From NCBI GenBank assembly GCA_003971905.1, contig RSEE01000019.1, positions 372,001-436,000 on the forward strand: 64,000 nt of DNA. Reading direction: 5' to 3'. The notes beneath the pieces are model-generated. The model saw only the letters and a list, made by a program, of their open reading frames with translations, was not told where the DNA came from and ran no database searches. The translations under genes and the position numbers were made by a program. The DNA is from Moniliella sp. 'wahieum'. Taxonomy: Eukaryota; Basidiomycota; Moniliellomycetes; Moniliellales; Moniliellaceae. Positions 34,366 through 45,644 of the stretch are shown piece after piece. Numbering within the stretch: the stretch's first letter is position 1; every line of letters begins with the position of its first letter.

Positions 34366-36828
34366 TCAATGCTTTTCTGGGACAGCATAGGAAAAGGATG
34401 GGCCCGTTGGCAATACATTGGCGTATTGCAAGTGAGCTAGGGAAGCGAGTGTGGACTTATTTTTGGCCTTGCCCTTACCCTTGGCCTTCTTTTTGGGCGG
34501 GACAACATGCTTGCGGCGCTTGCCCTTGTCGAAGTTGTTGGCCCAGACCAGGTCACGGCCAAGGAGTCGGGCTTCTTGACTTGGTAAATGCGCACAATCC
34601 AATTCTCCGACGTGAACGCCTCGTCAAGAATATCGAGTTGCGGGCCCTTGGTAGCAGTGGCCGAACCACGGACGCGGTCCATGCCGGGGCGTCCACCGAA
34701 GAGCTCGTTGAAAGGGTAGTAGCTCATCTTGTACATCAGCGAGTTCTTCATCGTGTCGGTCGCACCGTCGTCAATCCGGTACTGGCCGTCAGGGTGAAGA
34801 AGTCTTGCTCACGGATCTCGTTGGACCAAACGCCTTGAGCAATGCGGATCATCCACAGATACTTGTTGATATCGTCGCCCGAAAAGCCGAGCAGCCCACC
34901 ATAGATGATCAGATGTAGTCCACATCGTGCTTGCGCAAGATGGGATACGCCTTGTGCTCCGGGCTGCTCATTGCCCGCCCGACTGTGGCGATGTGAGTGT
35001 TGTTCCACGTGTTGTTGTCCACCAGCGTTGGGCGGTCGGCCATGCCGGCAATTTGATAGCCATAATCCCACCAGCTCATCACCTTAGCGTCCGTCGGGGT
35101 GTTCTGGCGTAGCCAATAGTAGGCCTCACGGAAATCGTCAATGATGTGCTGGGAACCGTCGGGGTTACGGCTAGCCAGCACAACCGAAGGCGAGCTGTAA
35201 GCTGTCGAGGTGACATACGTGCAGTGCAACACGAACATGAGCAGCAGCAACAACGTGTATCCCGACACCAGCAAACGGCTGTCCAATCCGTAGATGCCTG
35301 TCATGTGCACCACCTTCTTGGCCGTCGCCACCGTCGAGCTAACCGTAGACGAAGCGAGTTCCTTAGCCTTGGCCGCGGCCGTGTTCTTGCCTTGGCCGTT
35401 TTAGGCTCCACCACCAAGGAGTAGAGGCAGGGACTCATCTTCATCCTCGAGCGCCTCCTCAGTCGGTCACGCGGATCCAGGTACACATCAAGCAAGTACT
35501 CACTGCCACTGCGCCCGCAACGCAGACGATAGGAGTAAGCGTAAGCATAAGACGCACCATGACCGAGGCAAAGTACGAGGCCAGAACACCGTAGATGATG
35601 ACAAAGACGTGCTCGTCGCGCATCTCACGGAACAAAGGTAGACTCCCGCGGGGAAGAGGAAAATGAGCATATGCAAGTCAAAGAAGAAGGCGGGCCAGGC
35701 GGGTGGCTGGTGTTCCGACACTGAAGCGATGATGGGATGTGCTTCTTGGCGTAACCAGTGTCCCAAAGGGAGTAGAAGCGACCACCCCAAGGAGCTACAT
35801 AACCCATGTAGGTCAACCCCACCAAAGCGGCGAAGGCCAATCCAAAGAAGCCGACCACGCCAACACGGAGGATGCGGAATTCCCGCGAGGGGACATGCGA
35901 ACGGACGAGCTCAACAAATGCAACGCTGAGCAGGCCAAACACACCAAGTGCAGCCATGTGTTCGAGGTCCGCACAGGAAGGAAGCCGACAAAGGGGACTT
36001 GCATGCTGGCCAGTGTACCGATTGTGTACCACGTGCTGTACGCCACATACAACCGCCCACTGAAGCGGCCCATGACGAGAAGAACGAAGACGTGGAGAGG
36101 AATCATGTTGGTGATGAACACGTAGCCACCCCATGCGGCAACCATGTAGAAGTAGAAGAGAGCGCATAGAGCGCCCCACATCGCACTGCCTTCCTTCATG
36201 GCCTTGATCCACAAATAAAAGGTCATCATGAGCAAGAAAATGGCAATTGCTCGTTGTCATACGAGCCAGCCACCGAGCGGGAAATATAGCCTGATATGAC
36301 AACTAGGTGAGCTGGAAATTCAGGACACGGGGGAAGAAAACGTACCAGGAGCAATGCCAACGAAGACAGCAGCCAAGAGCCCGGCTGCATCGTCCTTCAT
36401 GTGCTTGGTGAACATGTATGTTGCCCAGGCAGTCAGACCACTGAAAGCGGGAGCAAGCATAACACAGATGTTGCGAATGTCACCGGGATGTTGAGAGCGT
36501 GCAAAACATTGTAAATGGTTCCACTGGTCACCATGAGGCCGGGGTAGACGGTTCCACCTGCAGCGCGACCGAGCGGGTACCAAGCAGTGGGGTCAAACCA
36601 GTTCCAGAAACGGTAGAAACCATCCTTAGCGAGCACCTTGGTGGCGCGGAAGTTGAACCAGGGATCAAACTCGTGGATAATGCTCTCGTGACGGACCACA
36701 GCGAAGAGGCGCGACGACACGGCGGCGCCGGCGATGGTGAGGATGATGACGAGACGCAGCAGCAGCGATACGTTGCTCGCCACACCCGGGCTGAGCGTGG
36801 GCAAGCGGTAGGCGTAACCGGTGCCCAT
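34366..36828 (-). CDS. Oligosaccharyltransferase catalytic subunit STT3
   Basis: Transfers the glycan from dolichol-PP to Asn in NxS/T in the ER lumen. The N-terminus [15 protein letters not shown] leads to a first membrane helix ([16 protein letters not shown]). [20 protein letters not shown] holds the conserved DxD-type acidic motif. After a 55-nt intron (36345-36291) comes [20 protein letters not shown] with the SYDNE motif, then many hydrophobic segments. The catalytic [20 protein letters not shown], with WWDYG, lies at about 35030-35090. The DxxK-like region and [20 protein letters not shown] follow. The basic tail [20 protein letters not shown] ends in SYAVPEKH. Frame breaks lie near 36435, 36240, 35905, 35745, 35640, 35600, 35470, 35400, 34915, 34800, 34745 and 34555. 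Next to uS9 on the same strand. Confidence 0.92.
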
Positions 36829-37354
36829 CGTGTCGGATGGTAGGACGAGCGGCAGAAGGTGGTGGAGGAGCAGCAGCGGTCGCACCAGCCACCTCTCTTC
36901 TGCTGCCTCCCTCGGTCCACCCCGCCCCCGAATGTGCTACGTGGAGCACTGCTGGCAGCAGCGCAGCGGAATTCACGCTGCCACGTCCCAGCATCCAGGC
37001 ATGATGCATGCATGATGCATGACACATGCCATTCCGCCCTCATCAGCTGACGCGAGTCTGTCTCGCTACAAGTGCATTTTCATCACTGCAAACTGTCCAC
37101 GCCATACCCAACACCTGCCCGGACACCGGCTTGCTGGACGAGATATCCATTTTGTCGAGGGCACGCACCAAGTGCACATAGAAGCATAGGAGAGCAGACC
37201 CAGCAGTACCAAACCCAGGGACGACAGCTACAACTGTCGCGCAGCGACGCAGGATAGGTACAGAAAAGGAACACCTTGCTCCGCATAGGAGGATGAATGG
37301 GTCGACACGGAACGACAGGCCCAGCCATCCAGAAGAGGAGCCAACCAAGCTGGT
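36829..37354. promoter_or_regulatory. STT3 upstream region and uS9 3' region
   Basis: 526 bp between the uS9 stop and the STT3 start. It contains the ATGATGCATGC repeat (37001-37023), about 175 bp upstream of the STT3 ATG, and a GA/CT-rich tract near 36840-36920. Confidence 0.45.
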
Positions 37355-37846
37355 TTAACGGTACGACTTCTGGCGGCGGGCACGGGCACCCTTGCCGCCG
37401 AACTTCTTGGGCTCCATGCGGCGGGGGTCGGCGATAAGGAGGGTCCGGTCGTAGCTCACGAAAAGCTGGCGCAGCTCCAGGGCCGACGAAGCGTCGTAGA
37501 ACTTGGCGTAGTACGCCACAAGCGCCTTGGCGATGGCTTGGCGGATGCGTACACCTGCGAGGTGTGGCCACCACCCGAGACGCGGACGCGGATGTCAACG
37601 GGGCTGCATAAAAAAACGTCAGTCGTTACAGTGGGTAACGTTAAAAAAGAGATAGAAAACGCACGCGAACTTGTCCTCCCCAACGATGAGGACCGGCTCG
37701 TAAGCTTCCAGCGGAGCACCTCGGGCTTCATGAGGTGAATGGGCTGGCCGTTGACACGGAGCAGACCCTTGCCAGCCTTGGCGTAGGCCACAGCCGTGGC
37801 GGTCTTTCTTCTTGCCGAAGCACGAAACGGCTTGGGGGTTAGACAT
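37355..37846 (-). CDS. 40S ribosomal protein uS9 (S16)
   Basis: A small-subunit protein whose C-terminal tail reaches the P-site tRNA. It starts [34 protein letters not shown] follows in a shifted frame, then [11 protein letters not shown] and [12 protein letters not shown] 61-nt intron (37664-37604, donor GTGCGT) precedes [18 protein letters not shown]. The end [16 protein letters not shown] has the universal basic tail. Frame breaks lie near 37803, 37705 and 37545. About 143 residues, as in other fungi. The stop TAA is at 37355-37357. Confidence 0.93.
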
Positions 37847-38652
37847 CTGCCATAGACATTTGGTCAGTGCCGCGTTCGAGTGGGAAGCTGCCACCACCCG
37901 CACCAGGACCACACACCATCGCTCGGCAGGAAGGTGTTACGAGCAAGTGTAACGTGTGGCATCCACCAGCGCGCAAGGATGGGCAAGCGGGTTAGGACTC
38001 GAGACTCACTTCGACGGTTGGTGTGGTTCCAAACAATCACGCTAGCCTGAATGGCGAGGTGGGCCAGGCGTCGCCAAAACGAAGGCCGGGAGCACAGTAG
38101 GCATGGCGCCAGTGTCTAAAAAACAGCCGCCAAAAGGGGACTACACTTCAGCTTGCCGCAGCTCAACCCTACTATTCCGCCGCTTGGGGTCGGTCGACGT
38201 AAAATGGTTCTTGGACTTGATCACGTGCGCCTCACTGGGGTTGTTGACGACGCGACGCTATACCTAGGCAGTATGCATTGGCATCCAGCCACAGACATCA
38301 ATGATGGCAGGCGTTTACACTCATTCCGACAGACGCTACCACAGCCTCACGGCATTCGCAAACTACTGCGAGGACCGGCGAGGTTAATGCAAATTGACCT
38401 TCACGGTCACGGCCCTGCCTACCGCGCATTATCTATGTAGGACAGGTAGATAGTCGTGCCTATGGAACAGCGGGGATAGCATGAAAACATGCAATGTGGC
38501 TAAACGATCAGCGCTGAAAGCGCGAATGGCCAGGGTAGGAAAGGTTACAAGGACACTCCGAGCCTTGCTCTCGGGCTAAAAGGAAAAATGGCCACGCCCT
38601 CCAACCCATGCGGGCAGGTTTAGGCAGGAACCGAGTAAGCCGGACGAACCGC
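37847..38652. other. uS9 promoter and EF-1alpha 3' region
   Basis: No gene recognised. The uS9 promoter is the part just after 37847. A short plus-strand open frame (38153-38440) has no domain and is not supported. Confidence 0.4.
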
Positions 38653-40112
38653 TTACTTCTTCTTGCCGGCCTTCTCAGCGGCCTTGGTGGTCTTGCCACC
38701 CTTGCCGGAGGTCTTCTCGACCGACTTGATGACACCGACAGCCACGGTCTGGCGCATGTCACGGACGCGAAACGGCCGAGCGGGGGGTACTCGTTGAAGG
38801 CCTCAACGCACATGGGCTTGGTGGGGATCATCTTGACCATGGCGGCGTCACCCGACTTGATGAACTTGGGGGTCTCCTCAATGGTCTTACCCGAACGACG
38901 GTCCATCTTGGTAAGGATGGAGTCGAACTTGCAAGCAATGTGGGCCGTGTGGCAGTCAAGAACGGGCGAGTAGCCGTTCGAGATCTGGCCAGGGTGGTTC
39001 ATGATGATGACCTGGGCGTTGAACGAGGCAGCCTCCATAGGGGGGTCGTTCTTCGAGTCACCAGCAACGTTGCCACGGCGGATGTCCTTGACCGAGACGT
39101 TCTTGACGTTGAAACCAACGTTGTCACCGGGGAGACCCTCGGGGAGCGACTCGTGGTGCATCTCGACGGACTTGACTTCAGTGGTCACGTTCGCGGGAGC
39201 GAAGGTAACGACCATGCCGGGCTTGATCACACCCGTCTCGACACGGCCGACGGGACAGTGCCGATACCACCGATCTTGTACACGTCCTGCAGGGGGAGAC
39301 GCAGGGGCTTGTCGGTGGGGCGCGAGGGGGGGTCAATGGCGTCAATGGCGTCAAGGAGGGTCTTGCCCGTGGCCTTGCCAGCCTTGGTCTCCTTCTCCCA
39401 ACCCTTGTACCAGGGCATGTTGGTGGTGGCCTCAATCATGTTGTCACCGTTCCAGCCCGAGATGGGGACGAAGGGAACCGACTTGGGGTTGAAGCCGACC
39501 TTCTTAATGAAGGTCGAGGTCTCCTTGATGATCTCGTTGAAGCGGTCCTCCGAGTACTTGGTAGCGTCCATCTTGTTGACGGCAACAATGAGCTGGCGCA
39601 CACCAAGGGTGAAGGCGAGCAGAGCGTGCTCACGGGTCTGGCCGTCCTTGGAGATACCAGCCTCGAACTCACCAGTGCCGGCGGCGATGATGAGAATGGC
39701 GCAGTCAGCCTGCGAGGTGCCTGTGATCATGTTCTTGATGAAGTCACGGTGGCCGGGGGCGTCAATGACAGTGACCTGGTACTTGGGGGTCTCGAACTTC
39801 CACAGGGCAATGTCGATGGTGATACCACGCTCACGCTCAGCCTTGAGCTTGTCGAGCACCCAGGCGTACTTGAACGAACCCTTGCCGAGCTCAGCAGCCT
39901 CCTTCTCGAACTTCTCAATGGTACGCTTGTCGATACCACCGCACTTGTAGATCAAGTGGCCGGTCGTGGTCGACTTACCGGAGTCGACGTGGCCGATGAC
40001 AACGACGTTAACGTGAAGCTGAAGGTGAGGGCAGTAGTTAGCATGCAGCTGAGAATGAAACAGAGGGGAAGGCGCGCGCGCGCGGCGCGAGACGTACCTT
40101 TTCCTTACCCAT
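38653..40112 (-). CDS. TEF1: Translation elongation factor 1-alpha (eEF1A)
   Basis: A GTPase delivering aminoacyl-tRNA to the ribosome. A tiny first exon codes MGKEK; a 79-nt intron (40097-40019) follows. Then [20 protein letters not shown] (G1), [20 protein letters not shown] (G2), [20 protein letters not shown] (G3), [20 protein letters not shown] (G4, NKMD) and [15 protein letters not shown]. The beta-barrel domains ([40 protein letters not shown]) and the [13 protein letters not shown] end complete it. Only two frame breaks: 39248-39256 (a G seems missing between TVP and GRVETG) and 38766-38770 (a base missing before [11 protein letters not shown]). About 460 residues. The gene should be highly expressed. 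Confidence 0.97.
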
Positions 40113-40905
40113 GGTGAACGATGTGAGTACCGGTGGTGGTGGAGGGTGGCGAAGCGGCGGGGAGCGAGACGCCTTTTTGATGCTGCCAAGCGGCAGGATT
40201 TTTTTTTGTGTCTTCCACAAGCACAGAGCCAGTGTACTGCTTATCGAACGGAAGGGTGGGCCGCCATGACACTGGGCAGGCGCCCCCTTGCTGGCGAAGA
40301 ATGTTGGCTGCCCTCCCGCCTGCCCTGCACCGCGCCTGTCATGTTGCAATTATGTAACCCAACACACCGTGTTCTGCACACAGCGTGAGCAAAGGAAAGG
40401 TGAAATGTTGAAGCTCTTTACCCCACGTCTGCTGGCTCAGCGCTCACGGCGCGCTCACAGCCACCATCCACCACCCCAGTGTCACCCAGATTTATGCCAC
40501 CCCCACGAGGACGAGGCGGATCGAACAGTTCCAACTGGCGCGCTCGAGCCGCCCCTGTTACTGGGATGGAGGGAATGAATATCCTCCGCTGCGCACCAGC
40601 AGTGCGTCCAAGTACGCCCCATCCTCTCCGACTGTCCAATCCACTCGTCCCCGTGGCCCAACAGCCCTCTCAGTATCTTCTGCCGATTCACCAGCTCCGT
40701 CGGCGCACGACAACAATGGTATGCGGCGACGCGATCCTCGATCTTCCCTGGGGGCCCCGTTGACGCGATGCAGCTTTTGGCAAGCCCCAGTCGTGGACTT
40801 GACTCTGCGCTCACGACTGAAGATGGCAAACAGTGCGCCTCCCGCCCATCCTCCTTTTCCCGCGACTGACACAGATCTTATTCGTGATTGAGTAGACTCA
40901 GCCTA
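40113..40905. other. EF-1alpha upstream region and possible 5' exon of next gene
   Basis: 40113-40490 is the EF-1alpha promoter, divergent from the next gene. It includes an A9-like run (40199-40206, on the minus strand) and CT-rich tracts. From the ATG at 40494 (MPPPRGRGGSNSSNWRARAA) the plus strand looks coding, with an S/P/R-rich phase running to about 40880 across one frame change. It may be the true 5' part of the gene annotated at 40906, or a separate small gene. Confidence 0.3.
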
Positions 40906-42050
40906 ATGGACTCAGACACGCAAGATCAACTTCTAGTTTATATACAAGATCGCCTCCGTGTCCATGGCCAACGCCACCCGACCTCTTGGACAGAGCAGAA
41001 ACGATCCAGCTGTTTCTATCTCCCTCTGAGAAGCCTCCATTGCCATCAACAGCAGTTGATTCTCTCGAGCAAATTGGGCTTTTGCTAAGGAAACTGCGTG
41101 AGTCGTACACTGCTTCAAAGCGAGCGTATTATGTGCCGCTGGAGGGGCAAAAGAAGGGTATTGCACAGCTTGGTCCTATACACCTACATTCTCTCCGCCT
41201 TGATTTCCCTAGCGGTGTGGAACGTTCCAATGCTTCAAACATCCTTGGAAAATGTCCTTGATCTTCTCCTCCCTGTCTGTGAGGATTCATTCTCTTCTCT
41301 TTCGAATTCGGAACAACGACAACTGCAGAAGGACGTGCAGTGTATGCTGGGCCTCAAGGAGCCATTGGTCAACCCCATTGCCCCTTTGACTCCCCTGCCA
41401 AATTGGCTGATTGGGCGGCGAGTCTCAAAGTTCTTCTGAGTGCAGTTTCTCTTGTCGGGTCATCTACCGGTGCTGTTGGCCGACTGGCCAAAGGAAACCG
41501 AGTGGACCAGCTGAGGACATTGGCCTTCTGGCGGTCCACTCTCTCCGATCCTCACTGGGTTTTGGTGATTGAACCAGTGGCGCGAGCCATTCGTGCAGGT
41601 GACCCCCTTCGGCTCGCTGCTCAAGTCCGTGCGCCACCCTTATGCACTAGCTTGGCCCATGCCTCCATGCTCCACCATGTTCTTCTTCCCCTTCAGTCTA
41701 CCTCCTGGACCGTTCTGCAACGCGCCTACGTCACTGTTCCTCTACCCCGACGAATGATGGGGCGTGAATCCCGTGGGCCTGGTTGGGTCGACCGAGCACT
41801 ATTCATCACGCCCGACAAAGAGCCCGATCTGCTCCCAATCTTTCTCCAATCGCATGTCCCCAAAACGGTTGCAACCGGACCGGGAACAGCGAAGCTCCCC
41901 CTTTCCACTCTCCCTTCGAAGCCTTCCTTTCTGGGGGTTTGGGACACTCAACAACGTCTGTCCCTTATCCGTGTAGGGCAAGCCACCCACCTCGAACCCG
42001 AACAATGGAGCGAGGGGGAAGAGATGGTGCTCTCACTGCGGATTCGCTGA
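40906..42050 (+). CDS. Unrecognised protein, fungal hypothetical
   Basis: I do not recognise the family. The start MDSDTQDQLLVYIQDRLRVH leads into helical sequence (LEQIGLLLRKLRESYTASKR, LDLLLPVCEDSFSSLSNSEQ) in shifted frames. Then NRVDQLRTLAFWRSTLSDPH and FVQVTPFGSLLKS. A 68-nt intron (41629-41696, GTGCGC...CTTCAG) fits well because it joins two frames. The last exon is long and uninterrupted (RAYVTVPLPRRMMGRE, RALFITPDKEPDLLPIFLQS, SFLGVWDTQQRLSLIRVGQA), ending MVLSLRIR. No membrane segment or catalytic motif was identified. Breaks lie near 40998, 41175, 41225, 41340, 41430 and 41575. A 5' extension to 40494 is possible. Confidence 0.5.
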
Positions 42051-42821
42051 GGCGCATTCTGCATCTGCCAATCTCTATCCTGGCAGTCCTACGTTACTAG
42101 GGTTTCGGAGCCAAGTAGTGCACATGAAGCGTACGAGGCCCTGCCGAACCTTGTTTGGGGACACAGTGTTTGGATTTGTGGTTTCTGGCATACAATGCAG
42201 AAGTCATTTTAGGAACAAAAGGATTGGGTTGCAGTGCGGCCACAGCTGCTATTGAATGGTGTTGTATAACATAATGTCCGTCCATGGTTTGCAAATATGG
42301 TGGGGTGCCAGTTAGTCCAACTTAGTATAGATGTCTTCCACCTCGTTGCGATAACAAGGGATGAAGACAGGGAACTACCCCCGCCAGGCCTGCTTCAAAC
42401 ATCTTGAGTACCTGGAGCGTGCAGGCTAATGAACTCGCTTCAAAAACGATGCATTTCATGCAGCGTTAGTTCCACGGCGTTGTTAGCCAAGTCCAACTAT
42501 GAATTCCACTATACCGATCCAGACTGCGGGGCCCGCCTAATACTGGAAATGGCAGTGCAGAATATGCAATACGGGAGACCACTCTCTCTATACACGACCG
42601 CTGGCCGAGTCTTGATGGAATCGGGACGGGTACAAGGCTCTTAGATGTGATGGAGCGTGGCAGATCGTCTGGTCAACCCGTCATATGCCATGTGACAACG
42701 GACGATAAACGAAGATATGATCAACTTCAAGCGATCTGGATTATAAACGTGACGACGGGGAAATGTGGTTGTGTATGCGATGAGGGGAATACATCGTTAG
42801 CCCACGCACTTCTGTTCTGTG
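42051..42821. other. Convergent intergenic region
   Basis: 3' sides of the unknown gene and importin alpha. No coding signal beyond short chance frames. Confidence 0.4.
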
Positions 42822-44489
42822 TCAGGTTAGCTTGAACAGCTCAGGCGCCCCCTGGTCGTGCAAAGTCAGCTCAGAAAAGGCATCAGCCATCACGTCGTCT
42901 TTCGTTTGAGAGAAATAGTTCTCCATGATAGAGAACGCCTTCTGAGAAATGTCGTGATTCTCATGGCTTTGCAGACGTTGAATAGTCGCCGCCCCTCCAG
43001 CCTCTTCGACCTGAAGCGCATAAATGTTGATGGCCCCGGCCCCATTTATCTTGTCCAATTCGCCAACACGGAGAATACTGTCGATTCCTCCAAGCGTATA
43101 AACGCTGGGCGCGACCTTCAACACATCGCACAAGGGCTTGATGCAACCTTGGTGCACAAGGTAACGAGTCTGGGCCAGTTGCTCCATCCGTTCGCCGCGG
43201 CGTTGGTCAAGACCCAGCAAGCCTCCTTGCGGATATCGGGATGGGCCGATTTGAGAAGTTCGATCAATGGCGGGATGATGCCAGCGTCGATGACTGCTTG
43301 AGATTGATGGGGGGCCAGCGGTGATGTTCGAGATGGTCCAGCAGGCATCTTTTATGATTCCATCCTTCGGCGAGGATAGAAGGGCAAGGAGAGGGGTAAG
43401 CGCCCCGGATACCACAACAACCTGGGTCTGCAGTGTACCCACGACAATGTTGCCGACCGAGTTAGAGCAGAACTCTGGACTGCTGCCGAATCGACGGCCA
43501 GCAATTCAATCAAGCGAGGAACAATTCCCGACTCAATCACAGCTTGGTTGCCGAGTGAGGGTGTGAGCCGGCAGACAGGTAGGCGACTGCCGAGCAGGTA
43601 TCAATTAGAATCTCCTCATCGGTTGAGTGAAGGAGCTTGGCTAGCACGGGCAAAGCCGGAGCGACCAGCTCCCAGGCAGGGAGTTCCGTTGCCACCACAA
43701 ACGTTGTGCAGCGTCCAAGCAACGTTTCTCAGCAAACTTATCTTTTGGTTCTCGTTGAAAAGGGAAAGAAGTGGAGCCATGGCACCTTCGTTGAGGACCA
43801 AGTCGCGGCATGCAATGCTCCCACCAGCGATATTACCTAGGGCCCAAACTGCTTCTTCCTGCATGTTGATGTTGGGTGACCTGAGCAGCTGAATAAGGCT
43901 GGAACGGCGCCAGCCATGGCGACCGCTTCGATGTACTGTGATTCCCCCGAGGCAATACTGGTCAAGAACCATGCTGCCTCGAACTGGATTGCCTCACTGT
44001 TGCTTGCTAGGCACTGAACAAAGCGAGGAAGGAGGTTCGCATAAATCACATCCTCAATAAAAATCTCCGGGCTATCCCCTTATTGTATAGAAGGTTACGA
44101 AACTGCGTCGTAGCTTCCAGCTGGTCCCGCTCGCTTTCCGACATGAGTTTGGCCACCAACTGGGGCGGGAAAACCTGATGTTGCGCAGAGCACTGTCAGC
44201 ATGGTGAATTCGGCTAGAGGCACAACATAGCTACCAGTGGCAAAACACGCACCAATCCGTTAGAGTAAGAACTAGACACATCTTCGTCATTGGACACGTT
44301 ATCCGTTTCTTCATTTGTATGTTAGTGGGGGGCGGGAAACATCTGGCGGTACGAGTGGTTGCTTGCGAGGCGTTTCTGGTGGCGGATTCGAGCCTGCTGG
44401 TCTTCGCGGCAGCGGATATCATCTCCCTGAAGGATGCAATCGCTCTTGTACGACTCCAGTCGTCCGGTGTTGTGCTCAGGTTGGAACAT
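42822..44489 (-). CDS. Importin subunit alpha (karyopherin alpha)
   Basis: Binds classical nuclear localisation signals and carries cargo into the nucleus with importin beta. It starts [16 protein letters not shown], the usual importin-alpha opening, followed by the basic IBB region in broken frames. A 60-nt intron (44234-44175) precedes [20 protein letters not shown] and [14 protein letters not shown]. Armadillo repeats follow with the NLS-groove pattern: [91 protein letters not shown]. The C-terminus has [20 protein letters not shown] and FSIMENYF, then a short acidic-polar tail. Frame breaks lie near 44400, 44290, 44070, 43900, 43690, 43555, 43480, 43430, 43300, 43180 and 43085. About 535 residues. 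Confidence 0.92.
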
Positions 44490-45584
44490 GGGCTACAGGG
44501 GGTAGGGGTTAAGAATGGGAAGTGGGAGGAAAGGGAGAGACGGTGGGCGTGAGGTGGTGGTGGTGGTGGCAGAGTGAGGCCGGGCTTGAATGGGCTCCGA
44601 CTGTGGGGCTATATAGGCCACAGCAGTCGTACACTCAAATGGAGCGGTTCCTATGTAGTAGACTAGACTGACCCTGGCATGGCCACGTTGGCTTGCAGCT
44701 TCATGCACAACCTTGTTTGTACAACTGCCTCGATTCTCTCTTTTCATCGTCACGTAGCACTCCCAGCGATTAGTGCCACACGTCTATATATTGGGACTCC
44801 CCTGGTTCCCCGACAGGGTCCCCCCCCTGGGCACGGAAATCCGGCGCAATCATTAGTCCATCTCTGTCGATCATCGATCATCTGACAGCCTCTCTGCTTT
44901 TGGGAGTTGCGCTTATGGCACCGGGATCATCGATCGACCTAACCGGATGGAGCAAATGCGTGGTCGTTAATCGATGATTGTTGCTCCGCGATCAGCACTT
45001 CGTTACTCCGTCTTCGGAGTACTGTGGGAGGCGGGCAAGGCAGGGCAGGAAGTGGTGGGATGCAATGGTCTTTGAATCGACAACCCCGCCCAGAATGCTG
45101 CCAGCGGGTGTTCTGTATAGGGAGCGGTGAACTACCAGTAGCCGATACTCCGTAAATACATATGGTCTGTCATTCAAACCAAGTCCCCACATGTCTTCTG
45201 TTTTGACACTCAACGTACTCAACCTCATATGGGGGGCGCCAGTTGGCAGCAATCGCCGATGGAAGAGCGAGTGAACCGCGTCTTGTACATGTTCCTACCA
45301 GTTGTTTTGCAAACACTATGAATCCACAATGCAATGAAGTAATACAACTAACTGCAGTGCAGATAGCACTCAGTCAACCTTTGCTGTTCATAAAGCTTCC
45401 GAAGCTTCCAGCAAGACTTACCCCTTTTCCCAGGTGAAAGCTGTCAGCGCGTAAGCAGATCTGACAAATCACGTTCCTTCCACACTCTGTTATCCGACTC
45501 TCCCTTATGTTCTGCCTCTGACGGGCTCCTCTTCTGGAATACATCCACCATCATCCTGCTCCCTTTGAATTCATATCATTGACA
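44490..45584. other. Intergenic, importin alpha promoter to LINE
   Basis: The first 150 bp upstream of importin alpha are GA/CT-rich (44510-44580). Further on are ATCGATCATC/GATCATCGATCG words (44870-44935). No gene recognised. Confidence 0.4.
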
Positions 45585-45644
45585 GAGCTTAAGGCTGGGA
45601 CAGGGGGAACGCTACGTCTAAACCGAACCGTTCATCTTGCGGGG

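Noticed and set aside
38940..39950. Long open frame on the plus strand opposite EF-1alpha
   Set aside because: It is the antisense shadow of a strongly codon-biased gene; the minus strand codes unmistakable EF-1alpha.
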